Part shown: positions 17,537-26,057 of the stretch, piece by piece
How the letters are laid out: every line of letters starts with the position of its first letter
Position numbering within the stretch: position 1 is the stretch's first letter
NCBI GenBank assembly: GCA_037479115.1
Contig: JBBFLK010000002.1
Coordinates: 84,040-148,039 of the forward strand
Direction of reading: 5' to 3'
DNA: 64,000 nt
DNA from: Anaerohalosphaeraceae bacterium
GTDB taxonomy: Bacteria; Planctomycetota; Phycisphaerae; Sedimentisphaerales; Anaerohalosphaeraceae
The notes under the pieces: generated by a model
Seen by the model: only the letters and a program-made list of their open reading frames with translations
What the model was told of the DNA's origin: nothing
Databases searched by the model: none
Translations under genes and position numbers: made by a program

Positions 17537-18424
17537 ATGATACACAATTTCTCCTTCAGACAAACACGGAACCACCTTCTTTCGTCTGCATTGGCCCTGC
17601 TGCTTTTCGCAGGGGTCTGGACAGGCAGTCTGTTTTCGTCTGCCGCTTTTTGCGCTGCTCAGCCCATCCCAAAATCTTCAAAAGTCAGTACAGAACACCT
17701 TTCGAGCATCCGCTATGACTTTTACCTGCTTGAGCAGCCCCGGCCTGTGCGTATCCACGTCTTGACGATTGACCTTTCGGAAGGCAAAGTTGAACCGATT
17801 GCCGTGATTGCCCCCCAAGCCGACGAGCAGTCCTGCAGCGCCGTTCGAACCGACCCCCGCCTCCTGGCAGCGCACCCCTCTCTGCAGGCCTTTGTCAATG
17901 CCAATCCCTGGAGTCCGTGGGGGCCGACCTATCCAATCAATGTCCGCATTCTCGGATTGGCCGCCACAGAGGGAAAAATCCGCTGTTTTCATCAGGGTGT
18001 CTCCGTCTGGACCGATCGGAGCAGACGCGTCTTCATCGGAGAACCGAACAATATCCAGGACATCCGGGAAGGAGTGGGCGGCTTCGAACAGATTCTCAAG
18101 GCATCGGAAGTCCTCCCCGGCCCCGGAGGCGCCCTCCACCCCCGTACTGCTGTCGGTGTGAATCGGGACGGCACTCATTTGTATCTGGCAGCGGCCGACG
18201 GCAGACAGCCCGGATTCAGCGAAGGAATGACCCTCGAGGAACTGGCACGGTTTATGAAACAACTCGGCTGCTGGGACGCCGCAAACATGGACGGCGGAGG
18301 CAGCACCATCCTGGGCATCATCAATCCTCAGGGACAGATCCAAATCCTCAACAATCCATCCGGTCCCGTGCGGGCCCTGCCGGTGATTCTGACGATTCGC
18401 CTCAAACCCCAATCAAACCCTTAA
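17537..18424 (+). CDS. Exported phosphodiester glycosidase-family (NAGPA domain) protein
   Basis: A signal peptide (about 1-42, hydrophobic core LLSSALALLLFAGVWTG) is followed by a NAGPA/DUF2233 domain, the fold of the uncovering enzyme that removes N-acetylglucosamine from a phosphodiester. Family signatures present are RTAVGVNRDG, AAADGRQPG and the GCWDAANMDGGGSTIL segment near the C-terminus. In bacteria the domain often acts on cell-wall sugar phosphodiesters, but no activity can be assigned from sequence alone. The length of 295 residues matches single-domain members. It is followed by an unusual palindrome rather than an evident T-tract terminator. Confidence 0.85.
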   Translation: MIHNFSFRQTRNHLLSSALALLLFAGVWTGSLFSSAAFCAAQPIPKSSKVSTEHLSSIRYDFYLLEQPRPVRIHVLTIDLSEGKVEPIAVIAPQADEQSCSAVRTDPRLLAAHPSLQAFVNANPWSPWGPTYPINVRILGLAATEGKIRCFHQGVSVWTDRSRRVFIGEPNNIQDIREGVGGFEQILKASEVLPGPGGALHPRTAVGVNRDGTHLYLAAADGRQPGFSEGMTLEELARFMKQLGCWDAANMDGGGSTILGIINPQGQIQILNNPSGPVRALPVILTIRLKPQSNP

Positions 18425-18476
18425 CTTATTAATAATTAACCACTTAAAGAATTTTCGTCCTTCGGTCTCTCCCGTC

Positions 18477-18501
18477 CTGTCCCAAAAAATTTTTGGGGCA
18501 G
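18477..18501. repeat. 25-base near-perfect palindrome downstream of the NAGPA gene
   Basis: CTGTCCCAAAAA and TTTTTGGGGCAG flank a single central A; one T-G wobble interrupts the 12-bp arms. It is 53 bases past the stop. No T-tract follows, so a protein-binding site or cruciform is as likely as a terminator. Confidence 0.6.
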
Positions 18502-18596
18502 TTCCTATAAAATGACCGTTCGCAGATAAACAGCCCGCTCGGACGGCCCAAAACGGCCGGAAACGAGGCGGAAGAAGTCTGCGAAACGGCTTTTTT

Positions 18597-18604
18597 GCTA
18601 TAAT
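18597..18604 (+). promoter_or_regulatory. Extended -10 promoter element for the small coiled-coil gene
   Basis: TGCTATAAT (TATAAT at 18599-18604) is a perfect extended -10; the position 17 bases upstream (AGTCTG) is a poor -35. It gives a leader of roughly 95 bases. The leader holds two copies of GGCTTCGGG (18613-18621 and 18667-18675, give or take a base) and a small AAGCCA/TGGCTT hairpin. No known riboswitch is recognised. Confidence 0.55.
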
Positions 18605-18705
18605 ACGATTGATGGCTTCGGGCCAAGAATGCAAAAAAGATTAGCCCGCTGCAAGCCAAACCGCTGGCTTCGGGGAAACAACAAGGACTGTTTTGGGGGT
18701 GAACG

Positions 18706-18963
18706 ATGTTCGAAACTAATTTTGAAAAGAAGTTCCAGGAATTGCTCAACGAGGTCGACCTGCCGCAGCCGCAAAAGGACAAACTGTTCCTGCTGGCTCG
18801 CCGAAACCGGGAGAATCATCAGAAACTTCAGGCCCAGTTCAGCAATCTTCAGCAGTCGCTGGACTACCTGCGGCTGGGGATTAAGTACCTGATATTTGAT
18901 CTGGAGGCGACGCGGCGGGAAAATCAGGCGCTTCGGGAAAAACTCAATCAGGAAATGCAATAA
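18706..18963 (+). CDS. Small coiled-coil protein (85 aa), unknown function
   Basis: The whole protein is helical and highly charged, with a heptad pattern across about residues 20-83 (QKLQAQFSNLQQSLDYL, then LEATRRENQALREKLNQE). There are no membrane segments and no Cys. The ATG has a strong GGGGGTG site seven bases upstream and a promoter about 100 bases upstream, so it looks expressed. I do not recognise the family; a cytoplasmic dimeric scaffold or nucleoid/septum-type small protein is possible but not shown. A 49-residue ORF follows after 52 bases and may be co-transcribed. Confidence 0.75.
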   Translation: MFETNFEKKFQELLNEVDLPQPQKDKLFLLARRNRENHQKLQAQFSNLQQSLDYLRLGIKYLIFDLEATRRENQALREKLNQEMQ

Positions 18964-19015
18964 CGGTTTTCAGACGGGTTTGGTACAGTCCTCACACACC
19001 GTTTAGGAACAAACC

Positions 19016-19165
19016 ATGATGAAAAAAGCACTGGGCTGGATTCTTCTGGGGCTGGTCAACAGCCTGGCTGTCGGCATCCCGTCTTCGGTGCCGGCAGTTC
19101 CGTCGGCGGCGACGATGCTGATGCTGAGCACAGGAGCCGTCTTGCTCGGTCTGCTGAAAAAATAG
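19016..19165 (+). CDS. 49-residue two-segment membrane peptide with PEP-CTERM-like tail
   Basis: This very small ORF begins with two ATGs (19016 and 19019). It encodes an N-terminal hydrophobic segment (WILLGLVNSLAV) with basic residues before it, a Pro-rich link, and then VPSAATMLMLSTGAVLLGLL ending in KK. That tail has the layout of a PEP-CTERM sorting signal (short motif, hydrophobic helix, basic end), with PSA where PEP is usual. Nothing but export signal and anchor is left, so any mature product would be tiny. A good terminator starts 43 bases after its stop, supporting a real transcript end. No convincing ribosome-binding site is seen. Confidence 0.5.
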   Translation: MMKKALGWILLGLVNSLAVGIPSSVPAVPSAATMLMLSTGAVLLGLLKK

Positions 19166-19207
19166 TCCTCTTCCTCTCTCCACCTTGATTGGATGGAAAG
19201 CGCGGCG

Positions 19208-19238
19208 GGGAGCTGCAACAGCTCCCTGCCTTCTTTTT
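19208..19238 (+). terminator. Rho-independent terminator after the small ORFs
   Basis: GGGAGCTG and CAGCTCCC are perfect 8-bp arms with a CAA loop, followed by TGCCTTCTTTTT. Confidence 0.8.
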
Positions 19239-19280
19239 AAAAAATAAAAGGGACGTTCTGACGGACGGTCAGAGCATCCC
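19239..19280 (-). terminator. Rho-independent terminator of the hydrogenase operon
   Basis: Read on the minus strand, a 13-bp stem (one mismatch, one wobble; GGGATGCTCTGAC against GTCAGAACGTCCC) with a 5-base loop is followed by TTTTATTTTTT. It lies 40 bases after the response-regulator stop and so closes the operon. Confidence 0.85.
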
Positions 19281-19319
19281 TTAGGAGGAGGTGTTCTGCG
19301 GCAAGATGCGGTTCCTTTT

Positions 19320-19703
19320 TTATTGAATATGATCAGCTACGGCCTTCAGTAAGGTTTCCGGCTTAATCGGTTTTTCCAGCACCTGCTTGACAGGCAGCCA
19401 GGTCTGATCGGGTTCAAAACCGAACGGCAGATTCATTTCCCGCCGCACTCCCGTCACCATCACAACCGGCGTCCCCTTGACCCCTTCCAGTTCATTCAGC
19501 TGACGGGCGACATTAAACCCCTCATCTTTGGTCGTCATCATCACATCGAGGATAATCAGGTTGGGCTTTTCCTTTTTGGCGGCCTCTACGCCCTCTTTTC
19601 CATTGGAAGCGGAAACCACCTCATATCCGCGGGCTTCCAGCAGATTCTCAATGCTTTCCACAAAATCCGCATCATCATCGATAATCAGTACTTTTTTCGC
19701 CAT
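19320..19703 (-). CDS. Receiver-only response regulator of the hydrogenase operon
   Basis: A 127-residue CheY-like receiver with no output domain. The acidic pair is in LIIDDDADF, the phosphoacceptor Asp in NLIILDVMM, the Thr in MVTGVRR and the Lys in LEKPIKPE. An insertion-like TTKDEGFN follows the phosphorylation loop. It is the last gene of the rex-kinase-hydrogenase group, 27 bases after hydC, and the histidine kinase five genes upstream is its likely partner. Output may be protein-protein, for example on hydrogenase or on another regulator. The partner assignment is inference. Confidence 0.9.
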   Translation of the reverse strand: MAKKVLIIDDDADFVESIENLLEARGYEVVSASNGKEGVEAAKKEKPNLIILDVMMTTKDEGFNVARQLNELEGVKGTPVVMVTGVRREMNLPFGFEPDQTWLPVKQVLEKPIKPETLLKAVADHIQ

Positions 19704-19730
19704 GTGCAGTCTCCCTTTTCAACGGTTTCT

Positions 19731-20267
19731 TCAAGGTTTCCCACGTCGAGCTTCCGCCCCGACAGCCGATTTTTCCTCTGCGGCGGCCTTGCGATACTGG
19801 TTAATTATATCAATTGTTTTTTTACTATCCAGTTGTCCGTAAATCTTTTCGCCAATCATCATCACCGGGGCAATCCCGCAGGCCCCCAGACAGCGGGCTT
19901 CCTGAAGGGTAAACAGACCATCGGCCGTCGTCTTGCCGACTTCAACGCCCAATTCTTTTTTGAGGGTTTCCAGGACGCCGGCGGCGCCTTTGACATAACA
20001 GGCCGTTCCCATGCAGACACTCACCACATACCGTCCGATGGGCTCCAGATTAAAGTAGTGATAAAAGGTCGCCACCCCCCAGATATGGGCGGTCGGAATC
20101 TCGAGTGTCTGGGCAACTTCGTCCATCATCTCACGAGGCAGATAGCCGAAAATCTCCTGAACCTTATGCAGAATCCCGATCAGATGCGATTCCGGATGAG
20201 CATCGTTTCGGGCCGCCTGCATGGCCTCCCGAAGGGCCTGAAGTTTTTCCGTTTGAACCTGAGTCAT
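19731..20267 (-). CDS. hydC: NADH-linked hydrogenase 2Fe-2S subunit (HydC/NuoE-like)
   Basis: This thioredoxin-like [2Fe-2S] subunit belongs to a trimeric NAD-dependent [FeFe] hydrogenase and corresponds to NuoE. Cluster cysteines appear in VCMGTACYVKGA and ARCLGACGIAP, with the intervening spacing typical of the family. The N-terminal helical bundle begins KLQALREAMQ. The length is 178 residues, with an extra basic tail after KTIDIINQY. Its ATG overlaps the hydA stop by 4 bases, so the two are translationally coupled. It would pass electrons between the flavin subunit and the hydrogenase subunit. Confidence 0.93.
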   Translation of the reverse strand: MTQVQTEKLQALREAMQAARNDAHPESHLIGILHKVQEIFGYLPREMMDEVAQTLEIPTAHIWGVATFYHYFNLEPIGRYVVSVCMGTACYVKGAAGVLETLKKELGVEVGKTTADGLFTLQEARCLGACGIAPVMMIGEKIYGQLDSKKTIDIINQYRKAAAEEKSAVGAEARRGKP

Positions 20268-22054
20268 TTTGAATCTCCCGACATGGTGCGTTCTTTTCTC
20301 GGAATAATCCCCACCGGCGTTTTGGCCTTATAATGGGTATGCAGGTACTGATGAGACACCGGACTGAGCGGGCTCTGGAGAAACTCCTTATACAGTTTCT
20401 GCACATCCGGATTGTCATGGCTTCGCCGGATGGTTTTGGCTTTGTCCAAATCATAAAGGGCCTGCGCCCGCTTCCGCAGATTGTCATCATCAAGCGGAAT
20501 GGAATTAATCTGGGCATACGGCTGACCGCCGCCGCCGACGCATCCGCCCGGACAGCCCATAATCTCAATGAAGTGATACCGAGAAGGGTCTTGGCGGACT
20601 CGTTCCAGAAGCCGGCAGGCATTGCCCAGACCGTGGGCGACGGCCACCCGGATTTCCTTGCCGTCCATGACGATGCTGCCCTCTTTGATGCCCTTGAGCC
20701 CCCGAACGGCCTCCACCTCGATATCCACGAGGGTCTCACCGGTATAAAGCTCATACGCCGTTCGAATGGCGGCTTCCATCACTCCGCCTGTGGCCCCGAA
20801 AATCGCACCGGCACCGCTGGAAATCCCGAGCGGATGGTCCGGCTCTTCGGGCTGAATATGAACCAAATCAATCCCGGCGGATTTGATCATCCAGGCGGCT
20901 TCACGGGTCGTGACAACAATATCCACTCCCCGCATCCCGTCAAACATCAGCTCGGGCCGTGCGGCTTCATATTTCTTGGCCGTACAGCACATCACGGCAA
21001 CACTGAGGATTTTGCGGGGGTCAATCTTTTTCTTCCGGGCAAAATACGTCTTGGTCACCGCTCCCTGCATCGACATCGGCGACTTGCAGGTGGAGACATT
21101 CGGAATCAGGTCCGGATAAAACTGTTCCAGACATTTCATCCAGGCACTGGAGCAGGACGTAATCATCGGCAGCACGCCGCCGCTTTGAAGCCGTTCGAGA
21201 AATTCGCTGGCTTCTTCCATAATCGTCAAATCCGCCGCAAACTGCGTATCGAACACATAATCAAAACCCAGTTTGCGAAGCGAGGCAACCAGCTGTCCTT
21301 CCATATTCAGACCGGGCTCCAGCCCAAAGGCCTCTCCGATAGCCGCCCGCACAGACGGTGCAAACTGAACAACCTTCACCAGATTCGGGTCGTTGAGCTT
21401 TTCGAAAAGTTCCTGCGTATAATTCTTTTCCAGGAACGCCGCCGTCGGACAGACATTGATGCACTGGCCGCAGGCGGTGCAGACGCTTTCCCCCATCGGC
21501 ATATTGTAGGCGGGCATCACGACGGTATGAAACCCGCGATGGGCCTGGGTCAGATTGTGGACCTGCTGAATCTCCGAACACATTCGCACGCAGCGCCCGC
21601 ACAAAATGCACTTTTCAGGGTCTCGGATAACGGCGTCGCTGGACAGGTCTTTTTCATACCGCTTGCGTTCGCCCTCAAAATGCCGGGCCCGAATGCCCAT
21701 GGACGCCGCCAACCGCTGGAGTTCACAGTTGCCGTCACGTTCGCAGGTGTGGCAATCCTGCGGATGGTTATCCAGAATCAGCTCAATAATGTCCCGGCGG
21801 GCCGTCCGCAGGGCCTGCGTATTTGTGCGAATCTTCATTCCATCACTGACGGGGAAGGCACAGGAAGCCACATAATTCTTCATTCCTTCCACTTCCACAA
21901 TACAAACCCGGCAGGCCCCTTCAATCGACAGTTTGGGGTGATAGCAAAGCCGGGGGATATGAAACCCGAGCTTGTCGGCCGCCTGCATGATCGTCTGGTT
22001 CGGCTCGACCTGATAGGGTTTATCGTTAATGGTAATGGTAATCAATCGGCTCAT
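20264..22054 (-). CDS. hydA: [FeFe] hydrogenase catalytic subunit HydA, with variant H-cluster motifs
   Basis: This subunit makes or uses H2. Domains in order are an N-terminal 2Fe-2S ferredoxin (about 1-80, with GACRVCIVEVEG), a His-ligated 4Fe-4S segment (DCHTCERDGNCELQ), two 4Fe-4S sites (CILCGRCVRMC and CTACGQCINVC) and the H-cluster domain from about 220. Motif L1 reads TSCSSAW at 299-305 (canonical TSCCPxW). L2 reads MCCTAKKYE at 355-363 (canonical MPCxxKxxE). L3 is near normal, EIMGCPGGCVGGGGQP. The start is the ATG at 22054, with GAGG ahead; the GTG at 22066 overlaps hydB. The tail has no HydA-type extra cluster. The motif changes are discussed in the findings. Confidence 0.95.
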   Translation of the reverse strand: MSRLITITINDKPYQVEPNQTIMQAADKLGFHIPRLCYHPKLSIEGACRVCIVEVEGMKNYVASCAFPVSDGMKIRTNTQALRTARRDIIELILDNHPQDCHTCERDGNCELQRLAASMGIRARHFEGERKRYEKDLSSDAVIRDPEKCILCGRCVRMCSEIQQVHNLTQAHRGFHTVVMPAYNMPMGESVCTACGQCINVCPTAAFLEKNYTQELFEKLNDPNLVKVVQFAPSVRAAIGEAFGLEPGLNMEGQLVASLRKLGFDYVFDTQFAADLTIMEEASEFLERLQSGGVLPMITSCSSAWMKCLEQFYPDLIPNVSTCKSPMSMQGAVTKTYFARKKKIDPRKILSVAVMCCTAKKYEAARPELMFDGMRGVDIVVTTREAAWMIKSAGIDLVHIQPEEPDHPLGISSGAGAIFGATGGVMEAAIRTAYELYTGETLVDIEVEAVRGLKGIKEGSIVMDGKEIRVAVAHGLGNACRLLERVRQDPSRYHFIEIMGCPGGCVGGGGQPYAQINSIPLDDDNLRKRAQALYDLDKAKTIRRSHDNPDVQKLYKEFLQSPLSPVSHQYLHTHYKAKTPVGIIPRKERTMSGDSK

Positions 22055-22062
22055 GGAATCCC

Positions 22063-23856
22063 TCACACTTTCGCAATCGCATTAAACTTGCAGGCATCAT
22101 AGCATTGTCCGCATTTGATGCACAGTTTCGGATCAATTGTATGTTTTTCTTTTCGATTTCCGGACACCGCATTGACCGGGCAGACCCGCTTGCAGGCCCC
22201 GCAGCCCACGCAGTTGTCCTGAACCACATAAGTCAGAAGGGCCGTACACTCATGCGCCCGGCATTTCTTCTGATGAATATGCTCTTCATACTCTTCCCGG
22301 AAATTCCGAATGGTGCTCAGCACCGGGTTGGGGGCGGACTGCCCCAGTCCGCACAGCGAAGCCTTCTGAATCATTGTGCCCAGCCGCTCAAGTTTTTCGA
22401 TGTCTCCGGGGCGGCCCTGACCGCGGGTAATCCGAGTCAGGATTTCGAGCATCCGTTTGGTTCCTTCCCGGCACGGTGTGCATTTGCCGCAGGACTCATC
22501 CTGGGTAAACTCGATAAAGAATCGAGCCATTCGCACCATGCACGAATCCTCGTCAATCACAATCATCCCGCCGGAGCCCATAATCGAGCCGGCCTTGGCG
22601 AGCGATTCATAATCAATCTGGGTATCCAGATACTGTTCGGGGAGGCACCCTCCGCTGGGCCCGCCAGTCTGAACAGCTTTGAACTTCTTGCCGTTGGGGA
22701 TTCCGCCGCCGATGCCGAACACGATGTCCCGCAGCGTGGTGCCCATCGGCACTTCCACCAGACCGGTATTGCGTACCTTGCCGGCCAGCGCAAAGACCTT
22801 GGTTCCTTTGCTGGTCGCCGTGCCGATGCTGCTGAACCAGTCAGCTCCGTCAATAATAATCACCGGAATATTGGCCCACGTCTCAACGTTGTTAATCAGC
22901 GTCGGCTTGCCGAACAGACCGCTGACGGACGGATACGGGGGACGCGGACGGGGCATCCCGCGCGAGCCCTCTATGGAGTGAATCAATGCTGTCTCCTCTC
23001 CGCAGACAAAAGCCCCGGCTCCCAGGCAAATCCGAATGTCGAAGGAAAAATCCGTCCCGAGGATTCGCTCGCCGAGAAATCCCTCTCGCCGGGCGTCTTC
23101 AATCGCCTTTTTCAGCCGCTGGACCGCCAGCGGATACTCCGCTCGGATATAAATGATGCCCTGACGGGACCCGATGGCATACCCGCCGATAATCATTCCT
23201 TCCAGAACGGTATGCGGGTCCCCTTCAATCGCACTGCGGTCCATAAACGCCCCGGGGTCTCCTTCGTCGGCGTTGCAGATAACATATTTCTCCGGGTCGG
23301 TCTGTTTGGCGGTGTATTCCCACTTTAATCCGGTGGGAAACCCTGCACCGCCGCGGCCGCGCAGACCGCTTTTCTTGACCTCTTCAATCACCTGCTGCGG
23401 CGTCATCTCCGTAAGCACTTTGGCCAGGGCCTCGTATCCCCGCATCGCCAGATAATCATCAATCTTTTCCGGGTCAATCACACCGCAGTTGCGAAGAGCA
23501 ATCCGCATCTGCCGGCCGAAAAACTCCGAATCCCCGAAGATCCGGAAAAACCGGTTATACAAATGGTCCTCCTGAATTATCAGACGGGAAACCGGCCGTC
23601 CGTTTATCAGATGCTCCTGAACGATTTCTGACGCATCCTCCGTGCGGAGGTGACCGTACATAATATAGCCCGGGTTGACAATCAGAATCGGGCCTTTGCC
23701 GCACATGCCCAGACAGCCGCTCAGATGAATCTGAACATTCTGCTGGAGCTGCTGCCGCTGGAGTTCTTCTTCAAAAACTTGACGAAACTCCCTCGCCTGA
23801 TTCTTCAGGCATCCGGAGCCGTCGCAAAACGTCAATTTATACTGCTTGTCCGACAC
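22063..23856 (-). CDS. hydB: NADH-binding hydrogenase subunit HydB (NuoF-like)
   Basis: This subunit oxidises or forms NADH and may bifurcate electrons with ferredoxin. The N-terminal thioredoxin-like 2Fe-2S domain (about 1-90) has FCDGSGC and LSGCLGMCGKGP. The NuoF core (about 140-520) carries the FMN/NADH loop GRGGAGFPTGLKWEY, NADEGDPGAFMDRS and the 4Fe-4S motif ESCGKCTPCREG. The C-terminus holds two 4Fe-4S ferredoxin motifs (CVGCGACKRVCPV and CIKCGQCYDAC). The length of 597 residues is usual for this form. It ends 9 bases before the hydA ATG. The presence of all three subunits supports a complete HydABC enzyme. Confidence 0.95.
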   Translation of the reverse strand: MSDKQYKLTFCDGSGCLKNQAREFRQVFEEELQRQQLQQNVQIHLSGCLGMCGKGPILIVNPGYIMYGHLRTEDASEIVQEHLINGRPVSRLIIQEDHLYNRFFRIFGDSEFFGRQMRIALRNCGVIDPEKIDDYLAMRGYEALAKVLTEMTPQQVIEEVKKSGLRGRGGAGFPTGLKWEYTAKQTDPEKYVICNADEGDPGAFMDRSAIEGDPHTVLEGMIIGGYAIGSRQGIIYIRAEYPLAVQRLKKAIEDARREGFLGERILGTDFSFDIRICLGAGAFVCGEETALIHSIEGSRGMPRPRPPYPSVSGLFGKPTLINNVETWANIPVIIIDGADWFSSIGTATSKGTKVFALAGKVRNTGLVEVPMGTTLRDIVFGIGGGIPNGKKFKAVQTGGPSGGCLPEQYLDTQIDYESLAKAGSIMGSGGMIVIDEDSCMVRMARFFIEFTQDESCGKCTPCREGTKRMLEILTRITRGQGRPGDIEKLERLGTMIQKASLCGLGQSAPNPVLSTIRNFREEYEEHIHQKKCRAHECTALLTYVVQDNCVGCGACKRVCPVNAVSGNRKEKHTIDPKLCIKCGQCYDACKFNAIAKV

Positions 23857-23871
23857 AACAGGTCCCTTTCC

Positions 23872-24213
23872 CTAAATCACCCATTCCTGGATTACTTCAC
23901 CTTTTTTCAGATGCCGTTCAATGATTTCACGGGCTCGCTCGGGCGTCACCAGACCGTATTTGACGGGGACTTTGCCTTCTTCGACCACCTCCACCGTCGG
24001 CTCCAGATTGCAGCGGCCGGCACAGCCCTTCTGGCTCAGATACACATCGGTCAATCCTTTTGCAATGGCATCCTGAAAAACCGCCATTACGTCCTTGGAG
24101 CCGGCGGCGATTTCACAGGTCGCCATCCCCACATAAACACGTTTGGTAGACAGATACCCTTTGCTGATAATGCGGTTCACCGCTTCCGCACGCTTTTTTC
24201 GGATTAAATCCAT
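23872..24213 (-). CDS. Thioredoxin-like [2Fe-2S] ferredoxin of hydrogenase operon
   Basis: A small ferredoxin of the NuoE-related thioredoxin-like family. Cluster ligands are the Cys in VGMATCEIAAGS and those in SQKGCAGRCNLEP. The 113-residue length fits the short ferredoxin seen between kinase and hydB genes in fermentative anaerobes. The ATG at 24213 begins at the conserved helix (MDLIRKKRAEAVN); a GTG at 24225 would add four residues right after the kinase stop. It is 15 bases from hydB. Probable role: electron shuttle or a redox link between the kinase and the hydrogenase. Confidence 0.88.
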   Translation of the reverse strand: MDLIRKKRAEAVNRIISKGYLSTKRVYVGMATCEIAAGSKDVMAVFQDAIAKGLTDVYLSQKGCAGRCNLEPTVEVVEEGKVPVKYGLVTPERAREIIERHLKKGEVIQEWVI

Positions 24214-24227
24214 CGGCGTAACCACGT

Positions 24228-26057
24228 TTAAGCCCTTTCAATATCAAAAATGAATGCGTTTCCTCCGGCCCTCGGCTCCACTCGAATCTGTCCGCCGTGG
24301 GCCTCTATGATCTGTTTGGTGATATACAGTCCCAGACCGGTTCCCTTGACCTTTTTCTTGTCCGGATTGTCCAGCCGGGAGAATTTCCTGAACAGCATCG
24401 GCAATTCGTGCGGTTCAATCGGACGCCCGTCATTATAGACTTCTATCTCCACCCGCCCGTCCAGCACCCGGGCCGACAATTCAACGCGCCCCCCTTCGGC
24501 GCCGTATTTGGCGGCATTGTTAATCAGATTATTGGCCACAATCTGGAGCAGGTCCGGATCGGCATTGACCCGCAGAGCCGGATCAATCCGATTGACGATG
24601 GACATCTGCTTGTCTTCGAACATTTTGGAAAACGTCTGCACGGAAACATCCACAATATCCTTCCGCAGACAAACCGGCTGCTTGTTGATTTCAAGCTTTT
24701 CCCGTTCAATCCGGCTTAAGTTCAGAAACTTCTTGACCGTGGCATCCAAATAATCCAGATTTCGGCAAATCGAATCAATCGCCCGCTTCTGTTTGAAATT
24801 CAGCATTCCCAGCAGACCGTCCCGCAGCGAATACGCATTGATGACGGCAGAGGCCAGCATCCCTTTTAATTCATGAGCCACAAAACCGATCAAATCCAGA
24901 TAACTTTTATTCAGTTCGGCCAGCTTCTCGTTGCTGATTTTCAAAGACAGTTCCCGCTGACGCAGCTGCACACTCATCTCATTGAACGACTTGGCCAGCT
25001 GGTCCAGCTCCTCGACAGAGGTCTCTGCGGGGACTTCGTGCCCCCATTCCCCCTTGGCGAGTTTTCGCGTCGCCTCCAGCAGCAGCGTAATCGGGCGGAG
25101 AATGGACCCCGTCAGGACAAATGCCACAATGCCCGCCAGCAGCAAGGCGGCCGAAACCGCCAGCAAAAACAGCAGCAGAATCCTGGCAACAATATCGGTC
25201 AGCTGCTCCTCCAGAATCCCGACATACAAAATTCCAATGATGTTTCCATCCAGGTCGCGAATCGGTTCATAAGCGGAACGGTACCAGTTGCCCACGACCT
25301 CCGCCCGGTCATGCCAGCGTTTTCCCTGCCGAATCACACTGTCATAAACAGCTTGGGAAACATAAGTCCCCACAGCCCGCCGGCCCTTTTTGTCCAGAAC
25401 ATTCGTGGCAATCCGAATGCCGTCCTGAAAAATGGTTACCGTCCCGACTGGTTTGCCGTGATACTGCTCATCCCCGAAAACAAGAAGCCGAAGTTTATCC
25501 ACAAACGTATAATCCTGATTCACCAGCCGTCCGCCGTAAATCACAAACGCGATTTGTCCATCCGGCCCACAAAGGGGCAGGGCGTATTCCTTGACAATTC
25601 CGCCTTCTGTAAAAAGAGCTCCCTGAGAAGGATTTTTAATCGGAATCCGAGCCCTTTCCTGAACCTCCTGAGGCATTCGCGCCATTTCTCCCGGGCTGAC
25701 CAGACGGGTTCCCCCCACTGGGAAACCACTTTCAAGGACTTTCTGAACAATACGGCTCTCGGACTTCTTTGCTTCCTCCGTCGGCAGCCGGAACAGATAA
25801 TCAATATCGAGTCTCTTTCGCAGAGAGTCCAGGTCCTGTTCATAGGAAACCAATTTCATCCGGATGCCGATGTTTTCTATTTCGCTGTTATAAAACAGCC
25901 GTGCACTGTCCAAATAGCGGTTCACCTGTTTTTGGGTCCGCTCAAAAAGCTGCTGCTGGATCACCCAATACCCCAGACAGAAGACACTGACTGCCAGGGT
26001 GATGTTCACCGTCAGGAACGAAAACAGCAGACGAGTTTTGAGCGTTTTAATTTTCAT
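24228..26057 (-). CDS. Sensor histidine kinase with single-Cache and HAMP domains
   Basis: A membrane sensor kinase of 609 residues. The first helix is about residues 8-32 and the extracellular Cache-type domain about 33-290 (the last strands read EPIRDLDGNIIGILYVG). The second helix is about 300-322 and HAMP (ILRPITLLLEATR) about 320-375. The phospho-His is in LIGFVAHELKGML. The ATPase has an N box (NNLINNAAKYG), a G1 box (VEVYNDG-type EVYNDGRPI) and a G2 box KGTGLGLYI. Overlap of its start with the rex stop (ATGA) and the receiver at the operon end make it the likely controller of hydrogenase expression or activity. Confidence 0.93.
   Translation of the reverse strand: MKIKTLKTRLLFSFLTVNITLAVSVFCLGYWVIQQQLFERTQKQVNRYLDSARLFYNSEIENIGIRMKLVSYEQDLDSLRKRLDIDYLFRLPTEEAKKSESRIVQKVLESGFPVGGTRLVSPGEMARMPQEVQERARIPIKNPSQGALFTEGGIVKEYALPLCGPDGQIAFVIYGGRLVNQDYTFVDKLRLLVFGDEQYHGKPVGTVTIFQDGIRIATNVLDKKGRRAVGTYVSQAVYDSVIRQGKRWHDRAEVVGNWYRSAYEPIRDLDGNIIGILYVGILEEQLTDIVARILLLFLLAVSAALLLAGIVAFVLTGSILRPITLLLEATRKLAKGEWGHEVPAETSVEELDQLAKSFNEMSVQLRQRELSLKISNEKLAELNKSYLDLIGFVAHELKGMLASAVINAYSLRDGLLGMLNFKQKRAIDSICRNLDYLDATVKKFLNLSRIEREKLEINKQPVCLRKDIVDVSVQTFSKMFEDKQMSIVNRIDPALRVNADPDLLQIVANNLINNAAKYGAEGGRVELSARVLDGRVEIEVYNDGRPIEPHELPMLFRKFSRLDNPDKKKVKGTGLGLYITKQIIEAHGGQIRVEPRAGGNAFIFDIERA

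Noticed and set aside
20333..22102. A 589-residue plus-strand frame opposite hydA.
   Set aside because: Antisense to a clear hydrogenase gene, no ribosome-binding site, no family similarity.
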